Shown here: positions 1 to 8,808 of the stretch, one piece after another
Numbering within the stretch: position 1 is the stretch's first letter
How the letters are laid out: every line of letters begins with the position of its first letter
Notes under the pieces: model-generated
What the model was told of the DNA's origin: nothing
Databases searched by the model: none
Seen by the model: only the letters and a program-made list of their open reading frames with translations
Assembly: GCF_030211955.1 (NCBI RefSeq)
Contig: NZ_JASODI010000009.1
Location: 1 to 64,000, forward strand
Reading direction: 5' to 3'
DNA length: 64,000 nt
Source: Corynebacterium frankenforstense
GTDB taxonomy: Bacteria; Actinomycetota; Actinomycetes; Mycobacteriales; Mycobacteriaceae
Program-made: the position numbers and the translations under genes

Positions 1-75
1 GCTCACAATGAACATCCTCTCCTACGGACACAACATCCGTACAAGTTGGGTGTCCACTAAACGAGGGTAACCTCA
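1..75 (-). mobile_element. End of an IS3-family insertion sequence (partial)
   Basis: Read on the minus strand, the bases from 75 downward begin TGAGGTTACCCTCG and continue into TAGTGGACACC. This closely resembles the terminal inverted repeats of IS3-family elements, which start TGA.C.TACCC and carry the hallmark AGTGGACAC. Further in, an AGGAGAGG ribosome binding site lies 8-9 bases before a GTG-AGC at the window edge, which would be the start of the first transposase frame. Only about 75 bases are visible, so the element cannot be named. Its outer end abuts the broken dedA reading frame. Confidence 0.6.
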
Positions 76-502
76 AGGTGCGCACGACGGGCACGAAGCG
101 GCAGATGATCACGGTGATGGGGCCGTGCTTGGCGAAGAACTCGTGGGACTGGGCCAGGTAGGCCTGCTTGAAGATCCGCCCGTCCGGGCGCTTCGAGAGC
201 GCCTCGCCGAACTTGCGGCCGATCCAGTAGCCGGACTGGTCGCCGAGCAACGCCGCGCACATGCAGGCGGCGATCACGGCCCACAGCGGGGCGAAGGAGT
301 CGGGCTGCACGGCGAGCATGCCGCCGGTGAACAGCAGCGAGTCGCCCGGCAGCAGCGGGAAGAGCAGACCGGACTCGATGAAGACGATCAGGGCGATTCC
401 GGGCAGGATCAGACTCCCGAAGGGGCCCGAACCGCTGAGCAGGTACATGGGGTCCATCCAGGTCGGTCCGAGGGCCACGGTGGTGACGAGGGCGTCATGC
501 AT
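76..502 (-). pseudogene. DedA-family membrane protein, interrupted by the IS element
   Basis: The visible 142 codons encode the first part of a DedA/SNARE-associated membrane protein. Residues about 27-70 form a hydrophobic stretch with the family signature ESGLLFPLLPGDSLLFTGG, followed by GDQSGYWIGRKFG and by RFVPVVRT. In intact DedA proteins RFxPxxRT leads into F-x-P and two more membrane segments. Here the frame breaks exactly at RT(F) and runs into the IS end as non-homologous sequence. DedA proteins are inner-membrane proteins linked to lipid flipping and membrane homeostasis. The ATG at 502 is preceded by TACTGT at 510-515 with a 7-base spacer, a leaderless-type start. The rest of the gene may lie beyond the IS, outside the window. 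Confidence 0.75.
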
Positions 503-804
503 GGCAAGAACAGTACGCCCGCAAGCCCTCTTTTCCCCAGCGCAGCACGGTCAAAAGCGGCCGACCGGGGCGGACACGGTCGGGTATGACGAACACCACA
601 GCCGGGCGTGGCGCGACGTCGGCAAGCCCCCTGCCTGTACCGGAATGCCCGGATATGCCCGACCGTGTGGCATTTGCTGTGTGGTCGGGCGGCGAAAACG
701 CGCGAGACCTGGCATACTGGGAGCAGCGAACGGGACCGGACAACCGTCGGGGCCCGTGCGGAAAAAGACCACCGTCCAGAGGCACCTTTTGGGAGGAAGC
801 TTCA
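503..804. promoter_or_regulatory. Divergent intergenic region dedA / fba
   Basis: No gene is supported here. It holds the dedA minus-strand promoter (TACTGT at 510-515), one copy of a short dispersed repeat GACGTCGGCAAGC at 615-627, and a likely fba promoter with an extended -10, TGGCATACT, whose hexamer CATACT lies at 713-718. That predicts a 5' leader of about 80 bases. The fba ribosome binding site GGGAGGAAG starts at 791. Confidence 0.5.
615..627 (+). repeat. Dispersed short repeat, core GACGTCGGMAAGC
   Basis: One of a set of short repeats in this window. Others are at 52830-52842 and 52845-52857 (folB tail) and 62653-62665 (before clpC). Near-matches lie at 56492-56502 (panC-like linker) and, on the complement, at 16561-16574 (pknG N-terminus) and 33816-33830 (mnhA tail). 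Confidence 0.45.
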
Positions 805-1839
805 ATGCCCATCGCAACCCCTGAGATCTACAACGAGATGCTCGACCGGGCCAAGAAGGAGGGCTTCGCCTACCCGGCGATCAACTGCACCTCCTCGGAG
901 ACGATCAACGCCGCCCTGAAGGGCTTCGCCGAGGCGGAGTCCGACGGCATCATCCAGTTCTCCACCGGCGGTGCCTCGTTCGGCTCCGGCCTGGCGGTGC
1001 AGAACAAGGTCAAGGGCGCCCTGGCCCTCGCCGCCTTCGCGCACGAGGCCGCCGAGAACTACGGCGTCAACGTCGCCCTGCACACCGACCACTGCCAGAA
1101 GGAGGTGCTCGACGAGTACGTGCGCCCCCTGATCGCGATCTCCCAGGAGCGCGTCGACCGCGGCGAGCTGCCCCTGTTCCAGTCGCACATGTGGGACGGC
1201 TCGGCCATCCCGATCGACGAGAACCTCGTGATCGCCCAGGAGCTGCTGGAGAAGGCCCACAAGGCCAACATCATCCTCGAGGTCGAGATCGGTGTCGTCG
1301 GCGGCGAGGAGGACGGCGTCGAGGCCAAGCACGGCGCGAACCTCTACACCTCCCCGGAGGACTTCGAGAAGACCATCGACGCCATCGGCCACGGTGACAA
1401 GGGCCGCTACCTGCTGGCCGCCACCTTCGGCAACGTCCACGGCGTCTACAAGCCGGGCAACGTCGAGCTGCGTCCGGAGGTCCTCAAGGAGGGCCAGCGC
1501 GTCGCCGCCAAGAAGCTCGGCCTCGACGCCGACGCCCAGCCCTTCGACTTCGTCTTCCACGGCGGCTCCGGCTCCGAGAAGGAGAAGATCGAGGAGGCCC
1601 TCGACTACGGCGTCATCAAGATGAACGTCGACACCGACACCCAGTACGCCTTCACCAACCCGGTCGCGCGCCACATGTTCGCCAACTACGACGGCGTCTT
1701 CAAGATCGACGGCGAGGTGGGCAACAAGAAGGTCTACGACCCGCGTTCCTACATGAAGAAGGCCGAGCAGGGCATGTCCGAGCGCGTCATCGAGGCGTGC
1801 CAGGACCTGCACTCGGTGGGCACCACCCTGAGCAAGTAA
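805..1839 (+). CDS. fba: Class II fructose-bisphosphate aldolase
   Basis: This 344-residue cytosolic enzyme reversibly cleaves fructose 1,6-bisphosphate into dihydroxyacetone phosphate and glyceraldehyde 3-phosphate in glycolysis and gluconeogenesis. It is a zinc-dependent class II enzyme. Visible marks are HTDHCQKEVLDEY with the zinc histidine, EVEIGVVGGEEDG, FGNVHGVYKPG with a second zinc histidine, and FVFHGGSGSEKEKIEEAL followed by GVIKMNVDTDTQ, which binds the substrate phosphate. The length matches the family. The ATG at 805 was chosen because GGGAGGAAG lies just upstream and the protein then begins MPIATPEIYNEML as homologues do; the open frame upstream to 586 has no coding character. 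A strong hairpin follows the stop, so it is probably monocistronic. Confidence 0.97.
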   Translation: MPIATPEIYNEMLDRAKKEGFAYPAINCTSSETINAALKGFAEAESDGIIQFSTGGASFGSGLAVQNKVKGALALAAFAHEAAENYGVNVALHTDHCQKEVLDEYVRPLIAISQERVDRGELPLFQSHMWDGSAIPIDENLVIAQELLEKAHKANIILEVEIGVVGGEEDGVEAKHGANLYTSPEDFEKTIDAIGHGDKGRYLLAATFGNVHGVYKPGNVELRPEVLKEGQRVAAKKLGLDADAQPFDFVFHGGSGSEKEKIEEALDYGVIKMNVDTDTQYAFTNPVARHMFANYDGVFKIDGEVGNKKVYDPRSYMKKAEQGMSERVIEACQDLHSVGTTLSK

Positions 1840-1877
1840 GTCCCGCGCCGAGCGTCGCTTGATCGCGCCAGCGCCCC

Positions 1878-1920
1878 GCCCCCGCGTCCCGCACCTTCGT
1901 GCGGTGCGCGGGGGCGTCTT
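1878..1920 (+). terminator. Rho-independent terminator of fba
   Basis: The arms GCCCCCGCG (1878-1886) and CGCGGGGGC (1907-1915) pair, with an inner GCACcttcGTGC helix, and are followed by GTCTTCGT. The hairpin lies 39 bases after the fba stop. Confidence 0.75.
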
Positions 1921-1966
1921 CGTGCCCGTGTGATGACGGTAACGCGAGGGGCCTATCCTGGGGTAC

Positions 1967-3145
1967 ATGGCAAAGGAGCGTCTCAACACCCTCGACCGGC
2001 TGCGCACCGTGGACAAGTCCCTGGCCAGCCGGATGGGCCGGGTGTGCAAGCGCTCCTGGGCGATCACCCAGCAGGCCGTGGCCGCCGGCACCTCCTACTG
2101 GGCGGCCCAGGAGGTCTTCGGCCACCGCTTCCCGTTCTTCGCACCGATCGCCGCGATCATCATCCTCGGCATGACCGGCGGCGACCGCCTGCGCCGCGCC
2201 GTCGAGATGTCGCTCGGCTGCATCGTCGGCGTGGGGCTCGGCGACCTGCTCGTCCCGCTGCTCGGCTCCGGGCCCTGGCAGATCGCCGTGGCCGTGGCCT
2301 GCGCGCTGGTCTTCGGCTCCTTCATCTCGAAGTCGCCGCTGGTCAACAACCAGATCGCCATCGGCGCCATCCTGATCGCCACGATCATGCCGCCCGGCGG
2401 GATCACCCCGGCCGGCACCGGCGGACCGGACCGCATGATCGACGCGGTGATCGGCTCGACGGTGGGCATCCTCGTCATCGCGATCCTGCCGGACAATCCC
2501 TTGAACGCCGGGCGCCAGGAGATCTCCAAGGTCATGGCGATCGCCTCCTCAGTCCTCGACGACGTCGCCGAGGCGCTGCGCAGCCGCGACGCCCGCAGCC
2601 TGGCCAACGCCCTGCAGGCCGTGCGTGACACCCAGGGCGACATCAATTCGATGCTCGACTCGGCGAAGGTCGGCCGCGAGGCCTCGACGCTCTCGCCGCT
2701 GATGTGGGGCTCGCGCCGGCGGGTGCGGTCGCTCGAGCGCATCCTCGGGCCCGTCGACAACGCCGTGCGCAACGTGCGCGTGCTCGCCCGGCGCTCGCGT
2801 GTGCTCACCGAGGACGGCGACACCGTCTCCGACGAGCAGATCGAGATCATCTCCGAGCTCTCCGGCATCCTGCTCAGCTTCTCCGAGCTCTACGAGCGTG
2901 GCGCCGAGGTCTCCGAGGCCGTCGAGATCCCCAACATCGTCAACCAGCTGCGCCGGCTCGGCGCGCGGGCCAACATGTCGCTGGTGAAGGGACGGGTCCT
3001 CTCGGCGCACGTGGTGCTGGCCCAGACCCGCTCGATCATCGTGGACCTGCTCGAGATCTGCGGGATGTCGCGGCCCTCCTCGCTGGCCGTGCTCGCGCCG
3101 ACCTCGCGCACCCCGGCCTACCCGCCGGAGGTCTGGGACGAGTAG
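1967..3145 (+). CDS. FUSC / aromatic-acid-exporter-like membrane protein
   Basis: This 392-residue protein has a hydrophobic N-terminal half with about six membrane segments (roughly residues 30-170), including FFAPIAAIIILGMTGGDRLRRAVE and GCIVGVGLGDLL, typical of the FUSC/ArAE efflux family. The C-terminal half (about 180-360) is soluble, charged and helical. Family members are proposed to export aromatic or other organic acids; the substrate here is unknown. The ATG at 1967 has no ribosome binding site but has TATCCT at 1954-1959 with a 7-base spacer, so a leaderless transcript is likely. It sits between fba and a convergent gene and is probably monocistronic. Confidence 0.75.
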   Translation: MAKERLNTLDRLRTVDKSLASRMGRVCKRSWAITQQAVAAGTSYWAAQEVFGHRFPFFAPIAAIIILGMTGGDRLRRAVEMSLGCIVGVGLGDLLVPLLGSGPWQIAVAVACALVFGSFISKSPLVNNQIAIGAILIATIMPPGGITPAGTGGPDRMIDAVIGSTVGILVIAILPDNPLNAGRQEISKVMAIASSVLDDVAEALRSRDARSLANALQAVRDTQGDINSMLDSAKVGREASTLSPLMWGSRRRVRSLERILGPVDNAVRNVRVLARRSRVLTEDGDTVSDEQIEIISELSGILLSFSELYERGAEVSEAVEIPNIVNQLRRLGARANMSLVKGRVLSAHVVLAQTRSIIVDLLEICGMSRPSSLAVLAPTSRTPAYPPEVWDE

Positions 3146-3170
3146 GGCGCGGGGCTCGCGTCCCGTCGGC

Positions 3171-4103
3171 TTAAGGCCTGACGATCTGCAGGTCGCGCAT
3201 GTGGCGGTAGAACGTCGCGCGCTTGACCGGTCGCTTGGCCGGTACCCCGTCGACGGTGACCAGGATGTCGCGCCCGCCGGACTGCACCGCCCGGCCGGTG
3301 CGCAGGCTCGCCTCGTCGACCTCGCCGTGCGGGCGCAGCGCCCCGCGCAGCCTCGCCAGCGGCCCACGGCCCGTCTCGGCGGGGGAGTAGGGCGTGGTCA
3401 GCACGGCGGCGACGATGCCCGGGGCGTCGGTCATGGGCACCAGGCGGGCACCGAACAGGCCACGCCGCGGGGGCTTCGCCACCCGCGGCCGGGAAGAGGA
3501 AGTCCGCGCCCGGGAAGAGGAAGTCCGCGGCCGGGAAACGGGATCCTCGCCCTTGCGGAAGAGGATCGTCGCGTTGTCGACGATGATCTCGCCGGTGTAC
3601 TCGCCGTGGGCGAAGTCCTCCAGCAGCGCCGAGCCAGCCACCGCCAGGCCCCGGTCCGAGCGGATCAGGGGCGCCGGGTTGACCGCCCCGTGCACCGCCA
3701 GCGGGAACGCGCCCGCGCCCACCGGCAGCGCCCAGTTCGTCGCCGCGGGCGACGGCTCGACCGGCACGTAGCCGAACTCCACCCACAGAAAGTCCGCCCG
3801 CATGGCACGGGTGAGCACCGCCGACAGGGCGGCGTCGGAACCCACGACGACCACCCGCAGGGCGTCGTCGATGAAAGGCGCCTGGGGTGCCGGCCCCGGG
3901 GCGCCGAGGTGGCGGACGTCGGGACGCGCGGCGATCTCATCGAGCGACGGGGTGGGATCCTCCGGGAGCACGGCGCGGGCGGCGGCGTCAAGCACGCGCA
4001 GGTCGCCGCGGGCGGGCACCTGCGGCAGGTCGAGTACCTCGGCACCCGCCGGGGCGTTGAGCCCCTGGGCGGCCGGGCCGCAACGGAGGATGAGCACACG
4101 CAT
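3171..4103 (-). CDS. Uncharacterised protein, diacylglycerol-kinase-like fold suspected
   Basis: This 310-residue protein has no firm assignment. The segment RVVVVGSDAALSAVLTRAMRADFLWVEFGYVP recalls the GGDGT-type nucleotide loop of diacylglycerol/lipid kinases. The later GEYTGEIIVDNATILFRKGEDPV and ILVTVDGVPAKRPVKRATFYRHMRDLQIV resemble the beta-rich second domain, but the canonical GGDGT is absent, so activity is doubtful. Residues about 207-225 are a basic serine-arginine insert produced by a 21-base tandem repeat. The ATG at 4103 is preceded by TAGAAT (4111-4116 on the complement) with a 7-base spacer, which favours this start over the ATG at 4112. It is transcribed divergently from purA. 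Confidence 0.55.
   Translation of the reverse strand: MRVLILRCGPAAQGLNAPAGAEVLDLPQVPARGDLRVLDAAARAVLPEDPTPSLDEIAARPDVRHLGAPGPAPQAPFIDDALRVVVVGSDAALSAVLTRAMRADFLWVEFGYVPVEPSPAATNWALPVGAGAFPLAVHGAVNPAPLIRSDRGLAVAGSALLEDFAHGEYTGEIIVDNATILFRKGEDPVSRPRTSSSRARTSSSRPRVAKPPRRGLFGARLVPMTDAPGIVAAVLTTPYSPAETGRGPLARLRGALRPHGEVDEASLRTGRAVQSGGRDILVTVDGVPAKRPVKRATFYRHMRDLQIVRP
3489..3537. repeat. In-frame 21-base tandem repeat
   Basis: Two copies of CCGGGAAGAGGAAGTCCGCG(C/G), at 3489-3509 and 3510-3530, and a partial third copy to 3537, lie inside the minus-strand gene. They encode RPRTSSS-RARTSSS-RPR, a flexible basic linker of the kind that expands by replication slippage. Confidence 0.85.
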
Positions 4104-4239
4104 GGACAGCATTCTAGAGCTGGACGTCGGACGGGTAGAATAATCGCCTGGACGGGCGCGGGAACCGCGTGCCGCGCCGCACTCACGCCACCGTGAGCAA
4201 GCACCCAGAACCCAGACCCGAGGAAGTGGACATTCCGCC
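4104..4239. promoter_or_regulatory. Divergent promoters: lipid-kinase-like gene and purA
   Basis: TAGAAT on the complement (4111-4116) is the -10 for the leaderless minus-strand gene. TAGAAT on the plus strand (4136-4141) is the likely purA -10, giving a purA leader of about 90 bases. The two hexamers lie only 20 bases apart. No riboswitch-like structure was recognised in the purA leader. Confidence 0.55.
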
Positions 4240-5529
4240 ATGGCAGCGATCGTGATCGTCGGCGCCCAGTGGGGCGACGAAGGAAAGGGCAAGGCCACCG
4301 ACATCCTGGGCAGCCAGGTCGACTACGTGGTCAAGCCCAACGGCGGCAACAACGCCGGCCACACCGTCGTCGTGAACGGCGAGAAGTACCAGCTCAAGCT
4401 GCTGCCGGCCGGCCTGCTCTCCGAGAACGCCATGCCCATCCTGGGCAACGGCACCGTGATCAACCTCGAGGCCCTCTTCGAGGAGATCGACGGCCTGGAG
4501 GCCCGCGGCGCGGACGCCTCCCGCCTGCGCATCTCCGCCAACGCCCACCTCGTCGCGCCGTACCACCGCACCCTCGACCGGGTCCAGGAGCGCTTCCTGG
4601 GCAAGCGCGCCATCGGCACCACCGGCCGCGGCATCGGCCCGACCTACTCCGACAAGGTCGCCCGCGTCGGCCTGCGCGTCCAGGACGTCTTCGACGAGTC
4701 GATCCTGCGCCAGAAGATCACCTCCGCGCTCGACGTGAAGAACCAGATCCTGGTCAAGCTGTACAACCGCCGCGCCATCGAGGCCGAGGAGATCGTGCAG
4801 TACTTCCTCAGCTACGCCGACCGCCTGCGCCCGATGGTCATCGAGGCCGAGTACGAGGTCAACAAGGGCCTCGACGAGGGCAAGAGCGTGCTCATGGAGG
4901 GCGGCCAGGCCACCATGCTCGACGTCGACCACGGCACCTACCCCTTCGTGACCTCCTCGAACCCGACCGCCGGCGGCGCCTGCGTCGGCTCCGGCATCGG
5001 CCCGACGCGCATCACCTCCTCGCTGGGCATCGCCAAGGCGTACACCACGCGCGTGGGCGCCGGCCCGTTCCCCACCGAGCTCTTCGACAAGTGGGGCGAG
5101 TACCTGCAGGTCACCGGCGGCGAGGTCGGCGTGAACACCGGCCGTAAGCGCCGCTGCGGCTGGTACGACTCCGTGGTCGCCCGCTACGCCACCCGCGTCA
5201 ACGGCTTCACCGACCTGTTCATCACCAAGCTCGACGTGCTCACCGGCATCGGCGAGATCCCGATCTGTGTGGCCTACGACGTCGACGGCGTGCGCCACGA
5301 CGAGATGCCGCTGACCCAGTCCGAGTTCCACCACGCCGAGCCGATCTACGAGACGATGCCCGCCTGGGAGGAGGACATCACCGGCTGCCGCACCTTCGAG
5401 GAGCTGCCCCAGCGCGCCCAGGACTACCTGCACCGCATCGAGGAGCTCTCCGGCTGCCGTATCTCGTACGTCGGCGTCGGCCCGGGCCGCGACGAGACCA
5501 TCGTCATCAACGACGTGATGCAGAGCTAG
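4240..5529 (+). CDS. purA: Adenylosuccinate synthetase
   Basis: This 429-residue cytosolic enzyme joins IMP and aspartate using GTP to make adenylosuccinate, the first committed step to AMP. The N-terminus shows the GTP-binding and catalytic stretch [17 protein letters not shown] (Asp and the P-loop-like GDEGKGK), then [11 protein letters not shown] with the catalytic His. [24 protein letters not shown] and the aspartate loop [11 protein letters not shown] follow. The length is normal for bacterial PurA. The ATG at 4240 follows a GAGGAAGTGGA ribosome binding site. It is convergent with an M20 amidohydrolase and shows no operon partner. Confidence 0.98.
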   Translation: MAAIVIVGAQWGDEGKGKATDILGSQVDYVVKPNGGNNAGHTVVVNGEKYQLKLLPAGLLSENAMPILGNGTVINLEALFEEIDGLEARGADASRLRISANAHLVAPYHRTLDRVQERFLGKRAIGTTGRGIGPTYSDKVARVGLRVQDVFDESILRQKITSALDVKNQILVKLYNRRAIEAEEIVQYFLSYADRLRPMVIEAEYEVNKGLDEGKSVLMEGGQATMLDVDHGTYPFVTSSNPTAGGACVGSGIGPTRITSSLGIAKAYTTRVGAGPFPTELFDKWGEYLQVTGGEVGVNTGRKRRCGWYDSVVARYATRVNGFTDLFITKLDVLTGIGEIPICVAYDVDGVRHDEMPLTQSEFHHAEPIYETMPAWEEDITGCRTFEELPQRAQDYLHRIEELSGCRISYVGVGPGRDETIVINDVMQS

Positions 5530-5567
5530 CTCGGGCCGGCTCTGCCGGGGGCTCGGGGGCTAGGGGG

Positions 5568-6806
5568 TCAGCTCAGCAGCCAGGGGGACGCGGCGACCAG
5601 GATGGCCTGGGAGCCGCGGTCCAGCGTCGGCTGGAGATCGGGGGCGAAGCCGGGGTTGTGGTTCGCGGGGGCCTTCTCCGGCTCCGCGAAGCCGCCCAGG
5701 CCCCAGTAGCAGTACGGCACGCCGAGGGCGTCCGGGATCACCGAGAAGTCCTCGCTGGCCGTCGCCGGGTCGAACTCCACGGTCGGCAGGTGCGCGGCGA
5801 ACGCCTCCTGCACCGTGGCGGCCGTCTGCGCGTCGTTGTCCGTGAGCGGGTAGACGTCCGAGTACTCGAAGGTCGGCTCGCCGGGCATGCCCGCCGCCGC
5901 GCACTCGGCGCGCACGATGCGCTCGATGGCCTCGTGCAGGTGCTTGGCGACGTCCTCGTCGTAGGCGCGGGTGTTCAGCTTCAGCGTGGCGTGGTCCGGG
6001 ATCACGTTCGCCGAGTCGCCGGCCTGCACCGAGCCCACGGTGACCACCGCGAAGGTGCCCGGGGCCAGCTCGCGCGAGACGATCGTCTGCAGGCGCGTCA
6101 CCGCCGCGCACGCCGTGACCACCGGGTCCTTGGCCAGGTGCGGCATCGAGCCGTGGCTGCCCGCGCCCGGGATCGTCACCGTGACCGTGGTCGCCGTGGA
6201 GAGCACCGGGCCGGCCGCCGCGCCGACGGCCCCGCCCGGCAGCGTGGTCAGCACGTGCTGGGCCAGCGCCACCTCCACGTCCGGGATCTTCTCCGCCAGG
6301 CCGTCCTCGACCATGGCGCGGGCTCCGGCGGCGCGCTCCTCGCCGGGCTGGAAGACGGCGACCATACGGCCGTGCCAGGCCTCCGGGTGCTCCACCAGGG
6401 CGCGCACCGCGCCCAGCAGCGCAGTGGCGTGCACGTCGTGGCCGCAGGCGTGCGAGCGGCCGCGCTCCGGGTCGGCCGCGTAGTCCTTGCCGGAGTCCTC
6501 CGGGACCGGCAGGCCGTCGAAGTCGGCGCGCACGAGCACCGAGCCGCCGTCGGGGTTCTCCGGGTTCTCCACCACGGCGACCACGCCGGTGCCGCCGATG
6601 TGCAGCGGCTCCAGGCCGAGCGCCTCGAGCTCCTGCGCGATGCGCGTGGAGGTCTCGTGCTCCTCCATGGCCACCTCCGGGTGGCGGTGGAACCACTTGT
6701 AGAGCTCCTCGCGGTCCGCGCGGATGGACTCGAGGGCGTCGAAGAGGGCGGCCAGACCGCGGTTGTCCCCGGCGTCTGGTTCGGTGGGCGAAGTGGCGGT
6801 GTCCAT
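5568..6806 (-). CDS. M20-family amidohydrolase (N-acyl-amino-acid / hippurate hydrolase type)
   Basis: This 412-residue metallohydrolase belongs to the M20D-type amidohydrolases, which remove acyl groups from N-acyl amino acids or related amides. Metal and family motifs are present: WFHRHPEVAMEEHETS, LVRADFDGLPVPED, SHACGHDVHATALLGA and FQPGEERAAGARAMVEDGL, then the dimerisation domain with GAGSHGSMPHLAKDPV, and near the end NHNPGFAPD. The substrate cannot be told from sequence. The ATG at 6806 has TAGCGT (6814-6819, complement) 7 bases upstream and no ribosome binding site, indicating a leaderless transcript. It is divergent from purT across 53 bases. Confidence 0.88.
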   Translation of the reverse strand: MDTATSPTEPDAGDNRGLAALFDALESIRADREELYKWFHRHPEVAMEEHETSTRIAQELEALGLEPLHIGGTGVVAVVENPENPDGGSVLVRADFDGLPVPEDSGKDYAADPERGRSHACGHDVHATALLGAVRALVEHPEAWHGRMVAVFQPGEERAAGARAMVEDGLAEKIPDVEVALAQHVLTTLPGGAVGAAAGPVLSTATTVTVTIPGAGSHGSMPHLAKDPVVTACAAVTRLQTIVSRELAPGTFAVVTVGSVQAGDSANVIPDHATLKLNTRAYDEDVAKHLHEAIERIVRAECAAAGMPGEPTFEYSDVYPLTDNDAQTAATVQEAFAAHLPTVEFDPATASEDFSVIPDALGVPYCYWGLGGFAEPEKAPANHNPGFAPDLQPTLDRGSQAILVAASPWLLS

Positions 6807-6859
6807 GGCCGCGACGCTACCCCTCGGGGCGGGGTGGTCGCCGGGTTAGACTTGCGGGC
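6807..6859. promoter_or_regulatory. Back-to-back leaderless promoters, amidohydrolase / purT
   Basis: The 53-base gap holds TAGCGT (6814-6819, minus strand, 7-base spacer to the amidohydrolase ATG) and TAGACT (6847-6852, plus strand, 7-base spacer to the purT ATG). Neither gene has a ribosome binding site. Confidence 0.6.
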
Positions 6860-8083
6860 ATGAGTGCACCTGAGTCGATCGGCACGCCGCTGAGTCCCGG
6901 CGCCACCCGCGTGATGCTGCTGGGGTCCGGGGAGCTGAGCAAGGAACTGGCCGTCTCCTTCCACCGCCTCGGGGTGGAGGTGCACGCCGTCGACCGCCGC
7001 GAGGGCGCGCCCGCCCAGCAGGTCGCCCACGTCGCCCACACCGTCGACGTCACCGACCCGCAGGCCGTGGCGGACCTGATCCGCCGCGTGGACCCGGACT
7101 TCATCATCCCGGAGATCGAGACCATCGCCGTCGACGTGCTCGAGGCCGCCGAGGCCGCCGGTGCCGCCGGCGTGGTGCCCAGCCCGAAGGCCGTGCGCCT
7201 GGCCACCAACCGCGAGGGCCTGCGCCGCATGGCCTCCGAGGAGCTGGGGCTGCCCACCACTACCTACCAGTTCGCCTCGGATCTGACCGAGTTCGAGGTC
7301 GCCGTCGGCTCCGTGGGGTACCCGTGCGTGGCCAAGCCGAACGTGGACGGGCCGGACGCGCGTCCGAATCAGCGCATCGAGGCGCCCGAGGACGTCGAGT
7401 CGGCCTGGCGCGCGCTGACCGAGGGCGCGGGGGACTCCCGCGTGATCGTGGAGCGCCTGGTGGACTTCGACGCGGAGATCACCATCATCGCCGTGCGCTC
7501 GGTGGACCCGGAGACCGGGCGGATGGCCACCTGGTTCTGCGAGCCGCTGGGCCACCTCTACCGCGACGGGGCCTTCGTCGAGTCCTGGCAGCCGATGGCC
7601 GTCAACCCCGCCGCACTGGACAACGCCCGCTCGGTCGCGGCCCGGGTGACGGGCGCGCTCGGCGGGCGCGGGGTGTTCAACGTCAAGCTCTTCGTCGAGG
7701 GCGAGGACGTCTACTTCTCCGAGGTGGTGCCGCGGGCGCACACCACGGGCCTGGTCACGCTGGCGACCCAGCGCTTCTCGCAGTTCGACCTGCAGGCGCG
7801 CGCCACGCTGGGCCTGCCGGTGGACGCCACGCTGGTCTCCCCGGGCGCCTCGAGCGCGATCCTCTCGCCGGTCGAGGCCGAGGCGGTGCGCTTCGAGGGC
7901 CTCGCGGAGGCGGTGGCGGTGCCGGAGTCGACCGTCGAGCTCTTCGGCAAGCGCGGCGCGACCGTCGGCCGGGCGATGGGGGTGGCGCTGGCCACCGCCG
8001 AGGACGTCGCCACGGCCCTGGACCGGGCGCGTGCGGCGGCGCAGGCGGTGCGCATCGTGCCGCAGGAGGGCGGCAGGCTCTAG
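6860..8083 (+). CDS. purT: Formate-dependent phosphoribosylglycinamide formyltransferase (GAR transformylase 2)
   Basis: This 407-residue ATP-grasp enzyme makes formyl-GAR from GAR, formate and ATP in purine synthesis, the folate-independent alternative to PurN. The N-terminal pre-ATP-grasp domain shows VMLLGSGELSKELAVSFHRLGVEVHAVDR. The central domain has PCVAKPNVDGPDARPNQRI and VIVERLVDFDAEITIIAVRS, and the catalytic/metal site shows GVFNVKLFVEGEDVYFSEVVPRAHTTGLVT. The length is normal. The ATG at 6860 follows TAGACT with a 7-base spacer. Some residues differ from the Escherichia coli ATP loop (PNVDGPD where VMSSSGKG is usual), so its nucleotide site may be divergent. Confidence 0.88.
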   Translation: MSAPESIGTPLSPGATRVMLLGSGELSKELAVSFHRLGVEVHAVDRREGAPAQQVAHVAHTVDVTDPQAVADLIRRVDPDFIIPEIETIAVDVLEAAEAAGAAGVVPSPKAVRLATNREGLRRMASEELGLPTTTYQFASDLTEFEVAVGSVGYPCVAKPNVDGPDARPNQRIEAPEDVESAWRALTEGAGDSRVIVERLVDFDAEITIIAVRSVDPETGRMATWFCEPLGHLYRDGAFVESWQPMAVNPAALDNARSVAARVTGALGGRGVFNVKLFVEGEDVYFSEVVPRAHTTGLVTLATQRFSQFDLQARATLGLPVDATLVSPGASSAILSPVEAEAVRFEGLAEAVAVPESTVELFGKRGATVGRAMGVALATAEDVATALDRARAAAQAVRIVPQEGGRL

Positions 8084-8115
8084 CGCCTGCCCGAAGGGGG
8101 GACTGGGCCGCGAGC

Positions 8116-8631
8116 CTAGGCCGCGGCGTCGAGGGCCTTGACGGCCTCGGCGATGGTGGCCGGGGTGGCCGTCATCGGCAGGTGGGCGACACCGGAGTCG
8201 TCGAACTCCGCGCCGCCGGCGGTGAAGCCGAAGCGCTCGTAGAAGCCGCGCAGGTGGCTCTGGGCGTCCAGGCGCACGGTGCGGCCCGGGAAACGCTCGG
8301 CTGCCAGGCGCAGGGTCTGCAGCAGCAGCTCGGAGCCCAGGCCCTCGCCGCGGTGGTCGGCGGCGGTGGTCAGCCGGCCCAGGTGGACCGTCTCGTCGCC
8401 GTCGGCGCCGGGGTAGAGGCGGGCGCAGCCGACGAGGGCGGCGTGGCCGTCCTCGGACTTCCGGGTCCAGGCCAGGACGTGAAAGGTGGTGTCCATGGCG
8501 TCGGTGTCGTCGATCTCGGCGTACGGGGTCTGCTGCTCGTGCACGAAGACGTCGACGCGGAGCTTGTAGAGCTGGTGCAGCTCGACGGGAGACATCTCCC
8601 GGAGCGCGGAAACCGCGAAGTAGTTGGTCAT
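8116..8631 (-). CDS. GNAT N-acetyltransferase, ElaA-like
   Basis: This 171-residue protein is a single GNAT domain. ELHQLYKLRVDVFVHEQQTPYAEIDDTDAMDTTFH is the typical ElaA-type opening, GRLTTAADHRGEGLGSELLLQTL is the acetyl-CoA pyrophosphate loop (R/QxxGxG/A), and GFYERFGFTAGG is motif B. The acceptor is unknown. The ATG at 8631 is preceded by TATGCT (8640-8645, complement) with an 8-base spacer and no ribosome binding site. It converges with purT and is divergent from the LacI-type regulator. Confidence 0.85.
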   Translation of the reverse strand: MTNYFAVSALREMSPVELHQLYKLRVDVFVHEQQTPYAEIDDTDAMDTTFHVLAWTRKSEDGHAALVGCARLYPGADGDETVHLGRLTTAADHRGEGLGSELLLQTLRLAAERFPGRTVRLDAQSHLRGFYERFGFTAGGAEFDDSGVAHLPMTATPATIAEAVKALDAAA

Positions 8632-8808
8632 GGCGGGGAAGCATAACCCCGGCGCGTGCCCGCCCGGAAATCGCTGTGACCGATTATTTGGCCTCCGCGC
8701 CGCTATGCCACGCCTCTCAAGGGGTCGGCGGTGTCGCCCGCGCTCCCTCCGCGCCGATCGGCGTGGATGCGTCCCCGGGGCATATGGGCGCGGACTAACC
8801 TGGGGAGA

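Noticed and set aside
802..2091. Long open frame opposite fba, and many similar long frames opposite purA, groEL2, lysS, ftsH and the mnh genes
   Set aside because: These are antisense shadows expected in GC-rich DNA. They lack family motifs, start signals and plausible composition, while the plus or minus partner encodes a recognised protein.
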